NCBI GenBank assembly: GCA_946902875.1 | Contig: OX336345.1 | Span: forward strand, 13,175,395 to 13,239,394 | Reading direction: 5' to 3' | DNA length: 64,000 bases | DNA from: Nematopogon swammerdamellus | Lineage: Eukaryota; Arthropoda; Insecta; Lepidoptera; Adelidae | Shown: piece by piece, positions 10,412-21,058 of the stretch | Numbering within the stretch: position 1 is the stretch's first letter | Layout of the letters: the number at the start of each line of letters is the position of its first letter | Made by a program: the position numbers and the translations under genes | The notes under the pieces: model-generated | Told to the model about the DNA's origin: nothing | The model's input: only the letters and a program-made list of their open reading frames with translations | The model's database searches: none

Positions 10412-11372
10412 TCTAGCACCAGTGGTTCTCGAGTTATGAACAAAACAAAAGTTCATGTGACAGATGGATAGACCTCACCGAGACGTGAAGTTTGAGTACC
10501 AACACGATGGGTCTAGCACCAGTGGTTCTCGAGTTATGACCAAAACAAAAGTTAATGTGACAGATGGATAGATCTCATCGAGACGTTCAGATTGAGTACC
10601 ATCACGATGGGTCTAAGTCCAATGGTTCTCGAGATATGACCAAAACAAATTATCACGTGACAGATGGGTAGATCCATCGAGACGTTCAGTTTGAGTACCA
10701 ACACGATGGGTCTAAGTTCAGTGGTTCTCGAGATATGACCAAAACAAATGATCACGTGACAGATGGGTAGATCTCATCGAGACGTTCAGTTTGAGTACCA
10801 ACACGATGGGTCTAGCACCAGTGGTTCTCGAGTTATGACCAAAACAAAAGTTAATGTGACAGATGGATAGATCTCATCGAGACGTTCAGATTGAGTACCA
10901 TCACGATGGGTCTAAGTCCAATGGTTCTCGAGATATGACCAAAACAAATTATCACGTGACAGATGGGTAGATCTCATCGAGACGTTCAGTTTGAGTACCA
11001 ACACGATGGGTCTAAGTTCAGTGGTTCTCGAGATATGACCAAAACAAATGATCACGTGACAGATGGGTAGATCTCATCGAGACGTTCCGTTTGAGTACCA
11101 ACACGATGGGTCTAAGTCCAGTGGTTCTCGAGATATGACCAAAACAAATTATCACGTGACAGATGGGTAGATCTCATTGAGGCGTTCAGTTTGAGTACCA
11201 ACACGATGGGTCTAAGTCCAGTGGTTCTTGAGATATGACCAAAACAAATGATCACGTGACAGATGGGTAGATTTCATCGAGACGTTCAGTTTGAGTACCA
11301 ACACGATGGGTCTAAGTCCAGTGGTTCTCGAGATGTGACCAGAACAAATGATCACGTGACAGATGATAATTC
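10412..11372 (-). repeat. 110-bp satellite array, inverted half of palindrome
   Basis: About nine units of the same satellite in opposite orientation (GAGTACCAACACGATGGGTC, CAGTGGTTCTCGAGATATGA). The outer single-copy flanks are mirrored too: TGCGATCATGCGAGTGAGGG at 9740 against its complement near 11380, including the TAGCTAGCTAGC tract. The whole 9620-11510 block is therefore one palindrome. Confidence 0.95.
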
Positions 11373-11879
11373 CGATCCCTCACTCGCATGATCGCATCGC
11401 ATTCGCGTTTCGATGTTAGCTAGCTAGCTAGCAGCGGAGCGCAGGCACCTATATAGCATTTAGCATTTAGCAGTACCACAGATAAATAGCACATACTTCA
11501 TTGCTTTGGGTCGTTCCGCCATTTCGTTCAAATTGCATTCCCGCGCAATAAAAGTGTGTGAAAATGTATGTTTTTTTAAAATAATTTAATTGAAATATAT
11601 AGGTTTAGATGAAAGAAAAAAGTAGTATTTAACGAATCAGACATTTGTCCATTCAATTAAATAAAAAAAAATAAAAACCTTCAAAATTCTCATTCCTATC
11701 CTCTTCCAAACGAAGGATCAGTATTTAGTATAATTTTTTTTTTAGTTTCTTCGAGTAAAATGACTATATTAATAAACCCACCTATAGTGTAACTAATAAC
11801 GCATGTTTCTTTGGGATTCATTTATTTTTAGAGCCATTATATCATAAAAAGAATTAATATTTCATTTTTGTCCGTGGAA

Positions 11880-13870
11880 AAACGTCATTACCTTCCGCAG
11901 AAGTGGTATTACAAATTAGACAGAGTGTGACCCGACTTTAGCCTTCGCTCTACGCTCCGCACGTTGAACGCCCCTCATTGTGTCCCTGGATCTAGACAGG
12001 AGAGGACGAGCATCGCTGGGGAAGAAAATACTCACGATCTTCGTGCTCATCAACTACTTTGTCACCGTCCAGGCATCATTACCTTCCGGCTTTTTTTAAC
12101 ATAAGTACACGAAATTAAAATTTCATTTAAATCTTAATGAATCAGATTCTAGTCAGAATATTCGTTAATTAATATAATAAATTTGTAATATCAGTAATAA
12201 GGGAGCAATTGAAGAAATACATCAAAATTTCATTACCCTCCTTTTCATTACCCTCATTTACCCTCAAAATGTTTGCCGGACGGTAATGAAGGGGTTCGGA
12301 TGGTAATGAAATGTTTACTTGATTTTCCTTCCCTCCTACCTAACTGGGTGGTAGGTTATATCCCGCCCGTGTTGGTACCACCGCAGCACTGAATGAAATG
12401 TTGGTCCAAACGGCTATGTAAACGTCTGAATGTCCATGGTCATCGTTGGACACCTCATGGATTGCTTGGCGCCATATGTCGGGCCTTAAATAAATCAAAA
12501 TATTTCGTGTTTTCACTCGAGTTCAGTGTAGCCGACACGATGAAAGGAAAGTACTATCAGGGCACCTAGTTCACCAAGGTGTTATGGGCTGACATCACGG
12601 ATGTTGTAGGTGATGTAAACATGTCAGTGTTCACAAAAAAAATTGTGTGCACGTAGTAAGTAGTACATAAATAATAAAAATCCAATAAAACTGGAATTTT
12701 AATTCTATTTGGCACGTAAAGTATCTACATAACGTATACTGGAGTACGGGGTTTAACCCGACCGGGTCGGCACCAACGCACTGACTGAAGTTCGGTCGAA
12801 ATGCTATAAAAATTGTTCATGTTTTTGACCAGTTAAGTGTAGCCGGTTCAATTCAGTGATATGTAAGAGTATAGTTGTTTCCACTCAGTGCATAGTGTGT
12901 GAGTTCACTAAGTTACTGTATTTTAATTGCGTAGCAAAGGTTGGACTTCAATACAGCGCCGAGTCTAGTGAAATATTCACTAGATTCAGCATAGGTTGTG
13001 GCCAGTCCTATTTTTTTCTTCTTCTCTTATTAACCGACGAAAGCAAAAAGGAGTAGGTTCTCAATTCGAAGCTCATATATTTTTTTATATGTATATGAGC
13101 AATAATTTTTTTATTGGATAGGGTATACTTCAAAGTTAGTCCCATTTTTATTTGAAAAAAAATCAATAAAAGCTTTAACAAAAAATTTTACCGACGAATA
13201 ACTTAAAAGCGAAAAATCCAATTTTGGCGGGTAATAAACCTTCCTAGTCTTACTAACAGTCTCAAAATTAGTCACTTGCGTAGCTATTAAGACTAAAAGG
13301 GTTTATTACCGGCCAAATTATATTTTTCGTTTTTCAGTTTTTTGCTGGTTGAATTTTTTGTTAAAAAGTTTTATACAATGTATTTTTGTTTTGTTGCTGG
13401 TTGTAATGAAGGAACCGGAACCCTCTTGAAGGACCCGAGACTGTAATTGGGGGGAAATATATGGGCAGGAAGAGCGTTCCAGAGTTTACCGGTTCTGTAG
13501 AGGAATGATCTGCAGAATCGATTGGTACGCATCCGCGGTAAGTCCAGCGTGTAGGGATGCAATCCCTGCCCAGAGCGCGTGGTGCGAAGGTAGTAAGGGG
13601 ATTTGTTATTTCAGTTAAAAAAATTTACACTATGAATTATAAATTACTTAGCTAAAATGTTGATGTTAATTGTGTCGAACTTTTGATAATCGTTAACATT
13701 ATTACTACCATCAGCTAAACAATGATATCTTTATCATTATCATAATATTAATAATATAATAAAGCAAATTTCATTAAGACACACTAGCATGCTTCATTAC
13801 CATCCAACCGCAAAAATTACCATCCAGGTGTTTTTCATTACCATCCACACCTTCATTACCTTCTATCAAT
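11880..13870. repeat. Dispersed CATTACC(T/A/C)TCC motif cluster
   Basis: CATTACCTTCCG (11887 and about 12079), CATTACCCTCC and CATTACCCTC (about 12230-12255), GGTAATGAAGGGG and GGTAATGAAATG in opposite sense (about 12283-12310), and four CATTACCATCC/CATTACCTTC copies at 13793-13863. No gene is visible between them. A GC-rich stretch at 11930-12075 has open frames on both strands but no recognisable product. Confidence 0.6.
13371..13600 (-). pseudogene. LINE C-terminal fragment (relative of family A)
   Basis: The minus strand reads YTLDLPRMRTNRFCRSFLYR, then GKLWNALPAHIFP and LGSFKR. These match the RF.RSFL.RT...WN.LP..VFP...LG.FK.R ending of Jockey/CR1-type ORF2 proteins. No RT core remains. 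Confidence 0.75.
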
Positions 13871-14844
13871 TTTCTCCAAAACTAAAAGTTGTACATAGAT
13901 GCCTCTCTTATGTTACTACATCTAATAAGTACAGGAACACATATATATATAAATATATTTCAGAAAATAAAAAAATAAAAATTCCGCCAAAACATGCAAA
14001 TTTGAACGAAATGGCGGAACGACCCTTGTGCGTTCCAAAACAAACGAACCAACTAAGTTTTACGAACGAAACAGCAATGCTAACTAAAATGAAATGTGAT
14101 TATTGCTTAGCATTTAGCATTAATTTTTATTCATCAGGGCGCTTAGCAGTGCTAAATGCTAACGGGGTATTCATTATGAATTAATTTTGTTAATTCTAAG
14201 CATAACAAGACTACACGGACACGGATACTCCAAAGGTCGTCAACTTTTCGGCTGACGTGCCCAGCACACTGCCACTTAAGCTTAGCCACCCGGTGTCCAA
14301 TATCAACTACTTTGGTGCGTCGACGGAGATATTAATTATTGTATTTATTTATTTTATGTTTGTATTTTATATTCAGGGATAAAATAACTACGTACATCAA
14401 ATATGTAAATAATAGAAAATTAAACTAAAAAATTTCACATTTCATAGACATAAGTCCCGAATACTGTACAATACTGTATCGATAAATTTAATGCACGGTT
14501 ACAGCACTATGCATGGAACGAGGGAGCGCGGAGACAGAATTTTAAAAAAATCTTTAAAAATATAATTATGACATTTACAGTATACTTACCGATGATATGT
14601 TACTCCATTGTTCTTCCAGTTTACTGTCACACTTCGGTTTTTACATTTTTTCACGCAACAGACCGTCATTTTGGGAAAAACACTACATACGTCGCGCGTG
14701 CCTCGGTCGACGATGCACTGACGGTCGGATCGCGAGCGCACGACGATTATGGTCACAAACTGACCATATAGCAGCCACGCGCGCCCGTCTCCTTCACACT
14801 TCTAGCTATTACTTAGGATTTCTGTTGGGTCGACCTTAGCAGAG

Positions 14845-14910
14845 AGAGAATACACAGCATTGCGTCTTGCGAACGTTGAAGGCAACAAGGTTCTCGTTGT
14901 CCCATTTCTA
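14845..14910 (-). pseudogene. Small LINE family A fragment
   Basis: AATACACAGCATTGCGTCTT and GAAGGCAACAAGGTTCTCGT are the inverse of 6045-6105, the AFNVRKTQCCVFS coding stretch. No other part of the element is present. Confidence 0.8.
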
Positions 14911-15059
14911 AAAATCGTCAATTAGTTAATACATAGAGTCTACAAACGCAATATCTCAAGATTTACTATTAGTACCTATCACGATGTACCTATTGATTCA
15001 ATCAAAGACAGCAATAGATTAGCTCACGAATTCGTAGACGCGACTTTATTTTTTTTTTA

Positions 15060-15559
15060 AGCTATGGTCGGGGGTTCACCACAATTTAATCGTAGCCGAC
15101 ACGTCACCACAACACAAATCTTTGGTTCACTGACCACACTCTGTCAGTCGTCCTCGTCCCTCCCGCTCGGCCCGCTCACCGCTCCGTTGCCGCTACCGGC
15201 CGGCTGACGAACTGACCCCTCCCGCGCCGCCAGCAGCCTGCCATGCCATTCACAACAGATTACCAATAGCTGCCATTCCAGTCGGTCGACCGACGTCCGT
15301 TTGACGCGCGTTTGATCTGTCTACTCTGTTGGTGTTGGTCTGTTGGTCGCAGCAGTCTCTAGTAACTCGCAATGAAAATAATTATGTATGAAAACATTTC
15401 ACAAATACACCAACCTAAGAAGTGTGTCTGTATGTGTGTGTAGATAGATAGTTGTGTGACGTTGGTAGGTAGAAGGTGCGGTTATATCCTCTTTGGTTGT
15501 TATCTGTCACTTGGTCTGTCAGGCAGATCTTTCTTTCTGTTTATTCTATAATTCATAAT
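15060..15559. promoter_or_regulatory. GC-rich upstream region of the THAP gene (putative promoter)
   Basis: A GC-rich patch (about 15130-15350) in otherwise AT-rich DNA lies directly upstream of the THAP start codon. GGTTATATCCTCTTTGG occurs at about 15479, roughly 80 bp before the ATG, and recurs twice at 16.8-16.9 kb. Promoter function is inferred from position and composition only. Confidence 0.35.
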
Positions 15560-15657
15560 ATGAGTCGCAGAAAATGTTGCATTTGCGGACTCAAGGAGCA
15601 AGAACAAGAAACAGGGAAGCGTGTGTTGTTCGCCCAGTTTCCTTTGGATCCAAACCG
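15560..15657 (+). CDS. THAP gene exon 1
   Basis: MSRRKCCICGLKE gives the first zinc ligands; FAQFPLDPNR ends the exon. Donor GTAAAT at 15658, two bases carried over. Confidence 0.7.
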
Positions 15658-15999
15658 GTAAATTATTTATTTCATTATTTTTTCGGACTATTGTGTTCTG
15701 AATTTTTTGGTAAATTGCTGTACATAACAAATCGGGGGCAACCCCCCTAAATTCGACGGTCAACAAAGTCAGTTTAAGCACTTTCGCTTCATTTAATTTT
15801 ATGCTTATCCTTGTCGACTTTAGACAGGAAAGCGAGGCGTAGGAAGACCGCACGCCAGGTCCCACCTGGCGTGGCGTGTGGTCGACACGACACGACAGCC
15901 GATGAATTGAGGACGGGCAATGGATCCGTGCTGTCGAGTGCCGGGAGAATTGGAGAAAAACTGAAGAGTTGTATGTCCAGCAGTGGACAACAACACGCC

Positions 16000-16034
<35 letters not shown>

Positions 16035-16399
16035 GGATCCTGGTCGAAAAATGCCGAAAAAACTATAAAAATAAGTCAATGGAGTCAGCATTTAGATTTT
16101 TTTTTTATTACAGGTGCAGAGATTGGTTGAAAGCAGTGGGGAATGAAGAATTGGTATACATTCCCATAGAAAAACTAAACCAATTGAGATTTGTTTGTGG
16201 AAAACACTTCGACAAAAACAACTTCAACTACAGACAAACTCGTCTGAAGAAGTATGCAGTACCTACTTTAGACCTTAAAGCACTTCCACTTACGGATGAT
16301 CAATTGAAAGAGTTTCCTTTTTACATTTCTTTTTGCATCCCTCCTGCATTGAAGTGGAAATCCATAATATACAACTGGCCCCTGAGCTGTTCTACCTAA
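15560..16399 (+). CDS. THAP-type zinc-finger protein, two exons, 3' end replaced by LINE sequence
   Basis: Exon 1 (15560-15657) and exon 2 (16114-16399) join in phase (CG|G = Arg) to give 127 residues. Residues 6-85 form a complete THAP domain: Cys6, Cys9, Cys61 and His64 (C-x2-C...C-x2-H), Trp37 in RDWLKAV, Pro50, and the terminal AVPT signature at 81-84. THAP domains bind DNA sequence-specifically through zinc and occur in host regulators and in P-type transposases. From about 16334 the reading frame enters an RLE-LINE fragment in that LINE's own frame (CIPPALKWKSIIYNW), then stops. The native C-terminus is therefore missing or short. The intron (15658-16113) holds a fresh RTE fragment. Whether it is expressed is unknown. 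Confidence 0.7.
15818..16036 (+). mobile_element. 5'-truncated RTE-clade LINE fragment with (GAT)n tail
   Basis: Its sequence resembles the 3' end of the RTE element at 22.9-23.1 kb (KARRRKTARQVPP, then a stretch ending ATGTCCAGCAGTGGACA) and ends in a GAT repeat. ATCCTTGTCGA (15807-15817) and ATCCTGGTCGA (16037-16047) form an 11-bp target duplication with one mismatch. It is inserted in the THAP intron. Confidence 0.85.
16114..16399 (+). CDS. THAP gene exon 2 fused to LINE fragment
   Basis: The acceptor is a T-rich tract plus TTACAG. The exon begins CRDWLKAVGNE, carries FVCGKHFDK and RLKKYAVPTLDL, and runs into LINE-derived codons at about 16334. Confidence 0.7.
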
Positions 16400-16582
16400 A
16401 TGCATTCCAGCTTACTCTCCCCGACCCGAGTAACCTAGTTAGATGGGGGAAATCTACAAATAGATTATGCCCGTCTCATGTAAGGAGTCCGTAGGCACGG
16501 CCAAACATTTGTTATGCGGATGCAAAATACTACTTGAGCGAGGCCAGTATTTCTACCGTCATGATAAAGTCCTAGATGTACT
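16334..16582 (+). pseudogene. RLE-type LINE fragment (thumb to zinc knuckle)
   Basis: Nearly identical to 2190-2415 and to the complement of 38800-39010: TGCATCCCTCCTGCATTGAA, then the CGACCCGAGTAACC stretch, then the zinc-knuckle coding part. Truncated at both ends and frameshifted. Confidence 0.9.
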
Positions 16583-17380
16583 AGGCTAATAAACTTGAAA
16601 ATAAAATTGTTTCACATGCAGTGTTTCGTTGTTTTATTGTTTATACCTTCTGGTTATGAGAAATAATAAATAATGGAATCACAATTATAATCGAATCGAT
16701 TATAAATAATCGATTCGATCACGATCACAATCGATTATATACATTTGAACATCACTAATCGATATGATTAAAATCATAGTGCACATCTCTATCAACGTCA
16801 AGGCGCATGGTTATATTCTCTTTGGGCGCATCAGTGTGTGCGTGTGGTTTCTGTATGTTGGCATTAATTAGAAATGATTTCGTTCTTTTTCGTATATGGG
16901 AGTTCCGCCTCTTAAAACGCAGTGGTTATATCCTCTTTGGGTCGCAGCTCGCAGCGCAGCGCTGTGGACTCGTTTCTGTGTCGCGCTCGTTCATTTTCAG
17001 TAAGTACACAATAGTTTACTTGTGATTTTGCCGGTTTTCTCAAGCTATCTTTAGGTAGTTTGATATTGGTTTCGATCCGTAAACCGCTAGCTTTCAGTTC
17101 TGGGCGAAGGTTTATAAACTTGCTTCTTTGAACTACCTATATAATAAGCAATATCGATGGTATTACCACGGTATTACCTATTTATTTCACAATCTGTAAG
17201 TATTATTTCAGTACGATTTTATCCATAGATTTTATGTTCTGTGAATAATACAATTTTTGGAATATGAATTAGAGGTACCTATTTGGATTGTATACTTTCT
17301 ATCAAACAAAAGTTAAAAAGAAAAAAATATATTTTTATTATAATGTTTTAAGTAAGGTGTGTTGGGTGAGACTGTGTGCT
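16583..17380. other. Intergenic DNA with two copies of an upstream motif and a candidate 5' exon
   Basis: GGTTATATTCTCTTTGG (about 16808) and GGTTATATCCTCTTTGG (about 16923) repeat the motif found ahead of the THAP gene. After the second, a GC-rich stretch leads to a good donor, GTAAGT at 17000. This suggests a non-coding first exon, but no downstream coding exon was identified. Confidence 0.4.
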
Positions 17381-18200
17381 TTTTAGGTTTCCGTATCCGG
17401 AAGCCTTTTACTAAGCAACTAAGTTCGCCATTTGTATCCTAATTGAGCTAAACTTGTATATATATTATATACAATTGGTTTCTCGGAAACGGCTCTAACG
17501 ATTTGGATGAAATTTAGCATATAGATAATGTTATTTTTTTTTAGTTAAGTGTAGACGCCGAGTGAAGCTCGGTCGCCCAGGTACTATAAGTTATATGAAA
17601 CAATAAAGAATATTAAATAAATAAATAAGCCTACAAATAAATAAATAAGTCCGTCCGTCTGTCCTACCTCTTAGAACCTGTAATAGCTAGCCGGTTGCAG
17701 TTTTCACAAGCTGGATCGAATATTGCTGGTATACTTATTGTGTAGGCCGAGTTAAAAGATGAATTATAGTGAATAGGCCAGTCATATCATACACAAAAAA
17801 TCGCTGAAATAGAAATAATTGCGGTAAACTTGCTTTTTTGACATGAAATTAAATGAAATGAGTGAGTGTTTGGGTCCCCTTAGATAGTGTTTTTCCAGGT
17901 TTGCAGCACTCTGAAATGTGAGCGTGTCGAGTTATTGCTGAAAAACCACAATTTTTTGTTCACTTTTTTTAATTTTATGCAAAAATACCACATAGAAAGG
18001 CTCTGACGGGAAAGGTCACTATGACTTTTTTAAAGTAGATAAAATTCCCAAAAATTTGAGCTCTAATTCAGTTTCCTAGGTCTAATAGCTCCCAAGATGC
18101 AGGGTTCCCAAAAAGTAGAAAAATGTGAAATGGTCAATTTTCGACCAAAATATCAGGCTTATAGAGGCAGGTAGAGGTATCTATGGGGAAAGTCATGGGG
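17381..18200. other. Repeat-like intergenic DNA, no gene seen
   Basis: TTTTTAGGTTTCCGTATCC at 17384 and GTCCGTCCGTCTGTCC at about 17651 resemble a widespread lepidopteran repeat that begins TTTTTAGGGTTCCGTA; other pieces are at about 24600, 25657 and 30993. Confidence 0.4.
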
Positions 18201-18204
18201 AATG

Positions 18205-18283
18205 AATACCCTCCTCTACTGCCGATGGGCCCGGATATGTTCGGTGAAGCCATCGTAAGCTTACATCCACACCTTCCTTCTGT
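18205..18283 (+). repeat. 3' UTR fragment of the RLE-type LINE
   Basis: ACCCTCCTCTACTGCCGATG through ATCCACACCTTCCTTCTG matches the 3' UTRs at 3112-3192 and 38030-38105 (complement). Confidence 0.85.
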
Positions 18284-18991
18284 AGCAAATTTAATTACCT
18301 TCATTTTGAGACTAGAGGTGTGTCCGTAGGCGTGATAGTTTGTTCGATGACGACCATAAACCAAACAAACCTAAAATCGAGTGATAACCCATTCATTGCC
18401 ACCAACGCACCGTTTGCGTTGAAAGAGATTTCGATTTGGTGCCACCAACGCACCGTGTTGCGTTCAAGTTGAGCTTGCCTGTTAAAAAAATAGACAAATT
18501 TGGTTAAATTTCTGGCAACACAGGCTAAGGGAAATAGTTTTTACATGTAATAAAAACACTGTCGGTTTTAGGTGCGCGCTGTCAGTTTCCTTTCGTCAGT
18601 TGAAAAAAAATAGGCTTGAAGTGCGCTACTTTTTATTATCAAATAAATCAAGAAATGCACTGGTGTCTATTATACAAATTTATGGGAAGTAATTGATGAG
18701 CAATATTCTTCGTTTTACACAATAATTTTCATTGTTTCATTGCATAATCATAGAATAAAACGATATGCACGCATACGATGCGTTCACTGGCATACCTGGG
18801 TAAATCCTTATTGGATGGTTTTATGCATCATGAATAAATTATTTTAGGTTTAATCTTATTTGAAGTAATAATTACTTATTATTTAAATTATACAGGGTGT
18901 TCGGCACATGGACCGACAAAATTTTTTTGTAGGTAAGTGGGGTCATTTGCAACGTTTCGACCTATGACACCTTTTGTCTGGTGTCACGTGG

Positions 18992-19076
18992 TTGTTGTTG
19001 TTGTTTGCTGCCCAGCCTCTTGGGAAGACGGGTGGGCCATTCTCCGCACTGAGACCTCAAGACGGTCCGTTGTACG
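18992..19076 (-). mobile_element. Extremely 5'-truncated R1/I-type LINE insertion
   Basis: The 85-bp insert matches 58360-58435, the 3' end of the LINE at 58.4-60.4 kb including its (TTG)n/(CAA)n tail. It is bracketed by the 12-bp target duplication GGTGTCACGTGG (18980-18991 and 19077-19088). Confidence 0.9.
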
Positions 19077-19767
19077 GGTGTCACGTGGTATTGAGATACG
19101 ATTTTTTTTCTTTATTTTTGAAAATTACCAAAATCTTAGCTTTAACCCCTTGTCACTTTTTTGTTTATGATTATATCTGCTCAAAATAAAATTTATTTCA
19201 TTTATCGATGTATCCTTGTTCTAGAAAAAATATCATTTGATGAAGTTAATACCATGAAAAGGACTTATTACCTCCCAAAGTCCCGAGGACGAGTAAAAAT
19301 ATGACAGAATCTTAATTTCTTAATTCATAAAAAAAAAACGAACAGAAATTGAGAGCTTCATTTTCATTTAAAAAGTTACCTAGTTTACGCCCTTTCCAAC
19401 GATATAACACGTCATACAAATCATCATCTCAATGTGGCCAAAATTAGGGATAATTTGCAAGAGTCTAAACGTTAACAGTGGAAGCTCAAATTGAACATTT
19501 GTTGGAATTCAAATTGAACAGTACCCGCGCGTCCGCTACATGTTCTAAATTTGAAAATGCTCCTGAAAACGCTCTCAATAAGTGAAGCAACCATCGATAA
19601 GGTGGCCCTGATACAAAGTTATTGTCATTCTGTTCTGGTCTCTGTCCCTAATTTTGGCCACATAGTGAAAGATTTGTATGGCATGTGGTATACCGTTGGA
19701 AAGGGCGTAAACTAGCGAACTTTTTAAAAGAAAATGAAGCTCTCAATTGCTGTCACTTCTTTTTTAA

Positions 19768-20453
19768 CCTTTCGAATGCCCAAGCGCAGATCTGCGCATC
19801 GCCCTCTAACTGCCTAAGCGTAGATCCGCGCCAACGTGATTGGTGACTTTCGGCATTTAAATACGCACTCTTTCAATATGGGGATAAGGTTCAATTATAC
19901 TTCTAAAAAAAGGTGAAGTTATGCCCTTCTCGAAATGATTTACTTTGTCGCCACGCTAGAGCACAAAATTAAAGATCTCTTCAGTTGTTTTCGAGCAGTG
20001 GCGACGAACGTACATGTTCGCGCGCGAATTCGCCGCGACCACGCCCGATTAAAAATTATTTTTGATGTTTTTAGTCATTAGTTTGTTTGTGCTTTTGTAT
20101 AAATTCGAAAGAATACAACATTTATGAAGTGAATGTGTTATTATTGGAAGTTTTTATCCATTGGCGAGTGTAAAATCGAAACAAAACATAGCCTCACTAT
20201 ATTTGGTAAGTGAAATGTTCGTGCAATGTTCAACTCACAATTTTGAATCAAAACAAAAGTCAGAGCACTACAAGTTATAGATAAATTTGTAGGACATTTT
20301 ATAAGGATTACAACCATGCTAAATTTCCTATATGTGTTCGATATTTTTCTTCCGAAAAAAAGTTTTTATTCTCCTTGCGTAACGAATCGCCCCTGCGAAA
20401 AAGTCGCAGCATTTTAGGGAGGCAGTTCTCGCGCGGCGCGGGCGGAAGAAAGG
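19768..20453. mobile_element. piggyBac-type MITE in a TTAA site
   Basis: TTAA lies on both sides (19764-19767, 20454-20457). The ends are CCTTTCGAATGCC... and ...GCGGAAGAAAGG, sharing a short inverted terminus CCTTTC. The 686-bp body has no transposase. The paralogous element at about 3892 has an uninterrupted TTAA at the same position, proving insertion into family M. Confidence 0.85.
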
Positions 20454-21058
20454 TTAATGAATTAAGAAATTAAGATTCTGTCATATTTTTACTCGTCTTT
20501 GGGACTTTGGGAGGTCATAAGTCCTTTTCATGACATTAACTTCATCAAATGATATTTTTCCTAGAACAAGGATACATCGTAAAACCAAATACATTTTATT
20601 TTGTGCAGATAAATAAACAAACAAACAAATAAACAAAAAAGTTGCAAGGGGTTAAAGCTGAGATTTTGGTAATTTTAAAAAATAAAGAAAAAAAATCATA
20701 TCTCGATACCACGTGACATAAGACAAAAGGTGTCATAGGTCAAAACCTTGCAAATGACCCCACTTACCTACAAAAAAAATTTGTCCGTCCATGTGCCGAA
20801 CTTCCTGTATAATAAATTATTTATACACGGCGTTGCAATTGCCCCCACAATATTTTTAACTGACATCAGAACAACTCCTGCAGCGAAAAAAAATTTGGAA
20901 ACAAAAAAAAAATTTTTTTCTATACAATTTTTAAATACCTATTCTCAAAATGTATGGGTAAAACATTTTTTTTTCTTTAAATTAAAAAGTAATAAACGAC
21001 GCAAGTTCGCTGGTTGCCACAGTAAATAAAAAAAGAATAAGAAGTAATTGCATGTTGC

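Larger units (their letters stand above)
9080..14213. mobile_element. 5.1-kb element with ~95-bp terminal inverted repeats
   Basis: TAGTCTTGTTATGCTTAG at 9080 is mirrored ending at 14213. The match continues through AATTAATTCATAATGAATAC, CCCCGTTAGCATTTAGCACT and GCTAAGCGCCCTGATGAATA on both sides. After a LINE-like insertion in the left arm (9191-9557) the arms resume (9557-9640 against about 14010-14090). The core is a palindromic satellite (9620-11510), then AT-rich DNA with CATTACC-type motifs. No transposase ORF is visible, so it is non-autonomous or not a transposon. No clear target duplication. Confidence 0.75.
18891..20810. mobile_element. Mariner-like fold-back element (family M), full length, with nested insertions
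   Basis: It starts TACAGGGTGTTCGGCACAT and ends in the inverse (...GTGCCGAACTTCCTGTA). The two halves are extended inverted repeats of each other (GTTTACGCCCTTTCCAACG against CGTTGGAAAGGGCGTAAAC). TA at both ends fits a Tc1/mariner TA target. No transposase remains. It carries a piggyBac-type MITE (19768-20453) and an 85-bp LINE insertion (18992-19076). Other copies are at 3748-4233, 26268-26930 and 31604-32270. Confidence 0.85.

Noticed and set aside
10091..10755. Two 67-69-codon frames
   Set aside because: Translated satellite repeat.
9766..11372. Regular repeats with spacers, CRISPR-like at first glance
   Set aside because: Units are contiguous 110-bp satellite monomers with no variable spacers, in a eukaryotic genome.
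11930..12075. GC-rich stretch with open frames on both strands and a GTGAGT-like donor on the minus strand
   Set aside because: No recognisable protein family and a stop in the most plausible frame; left as unexplained sequence.
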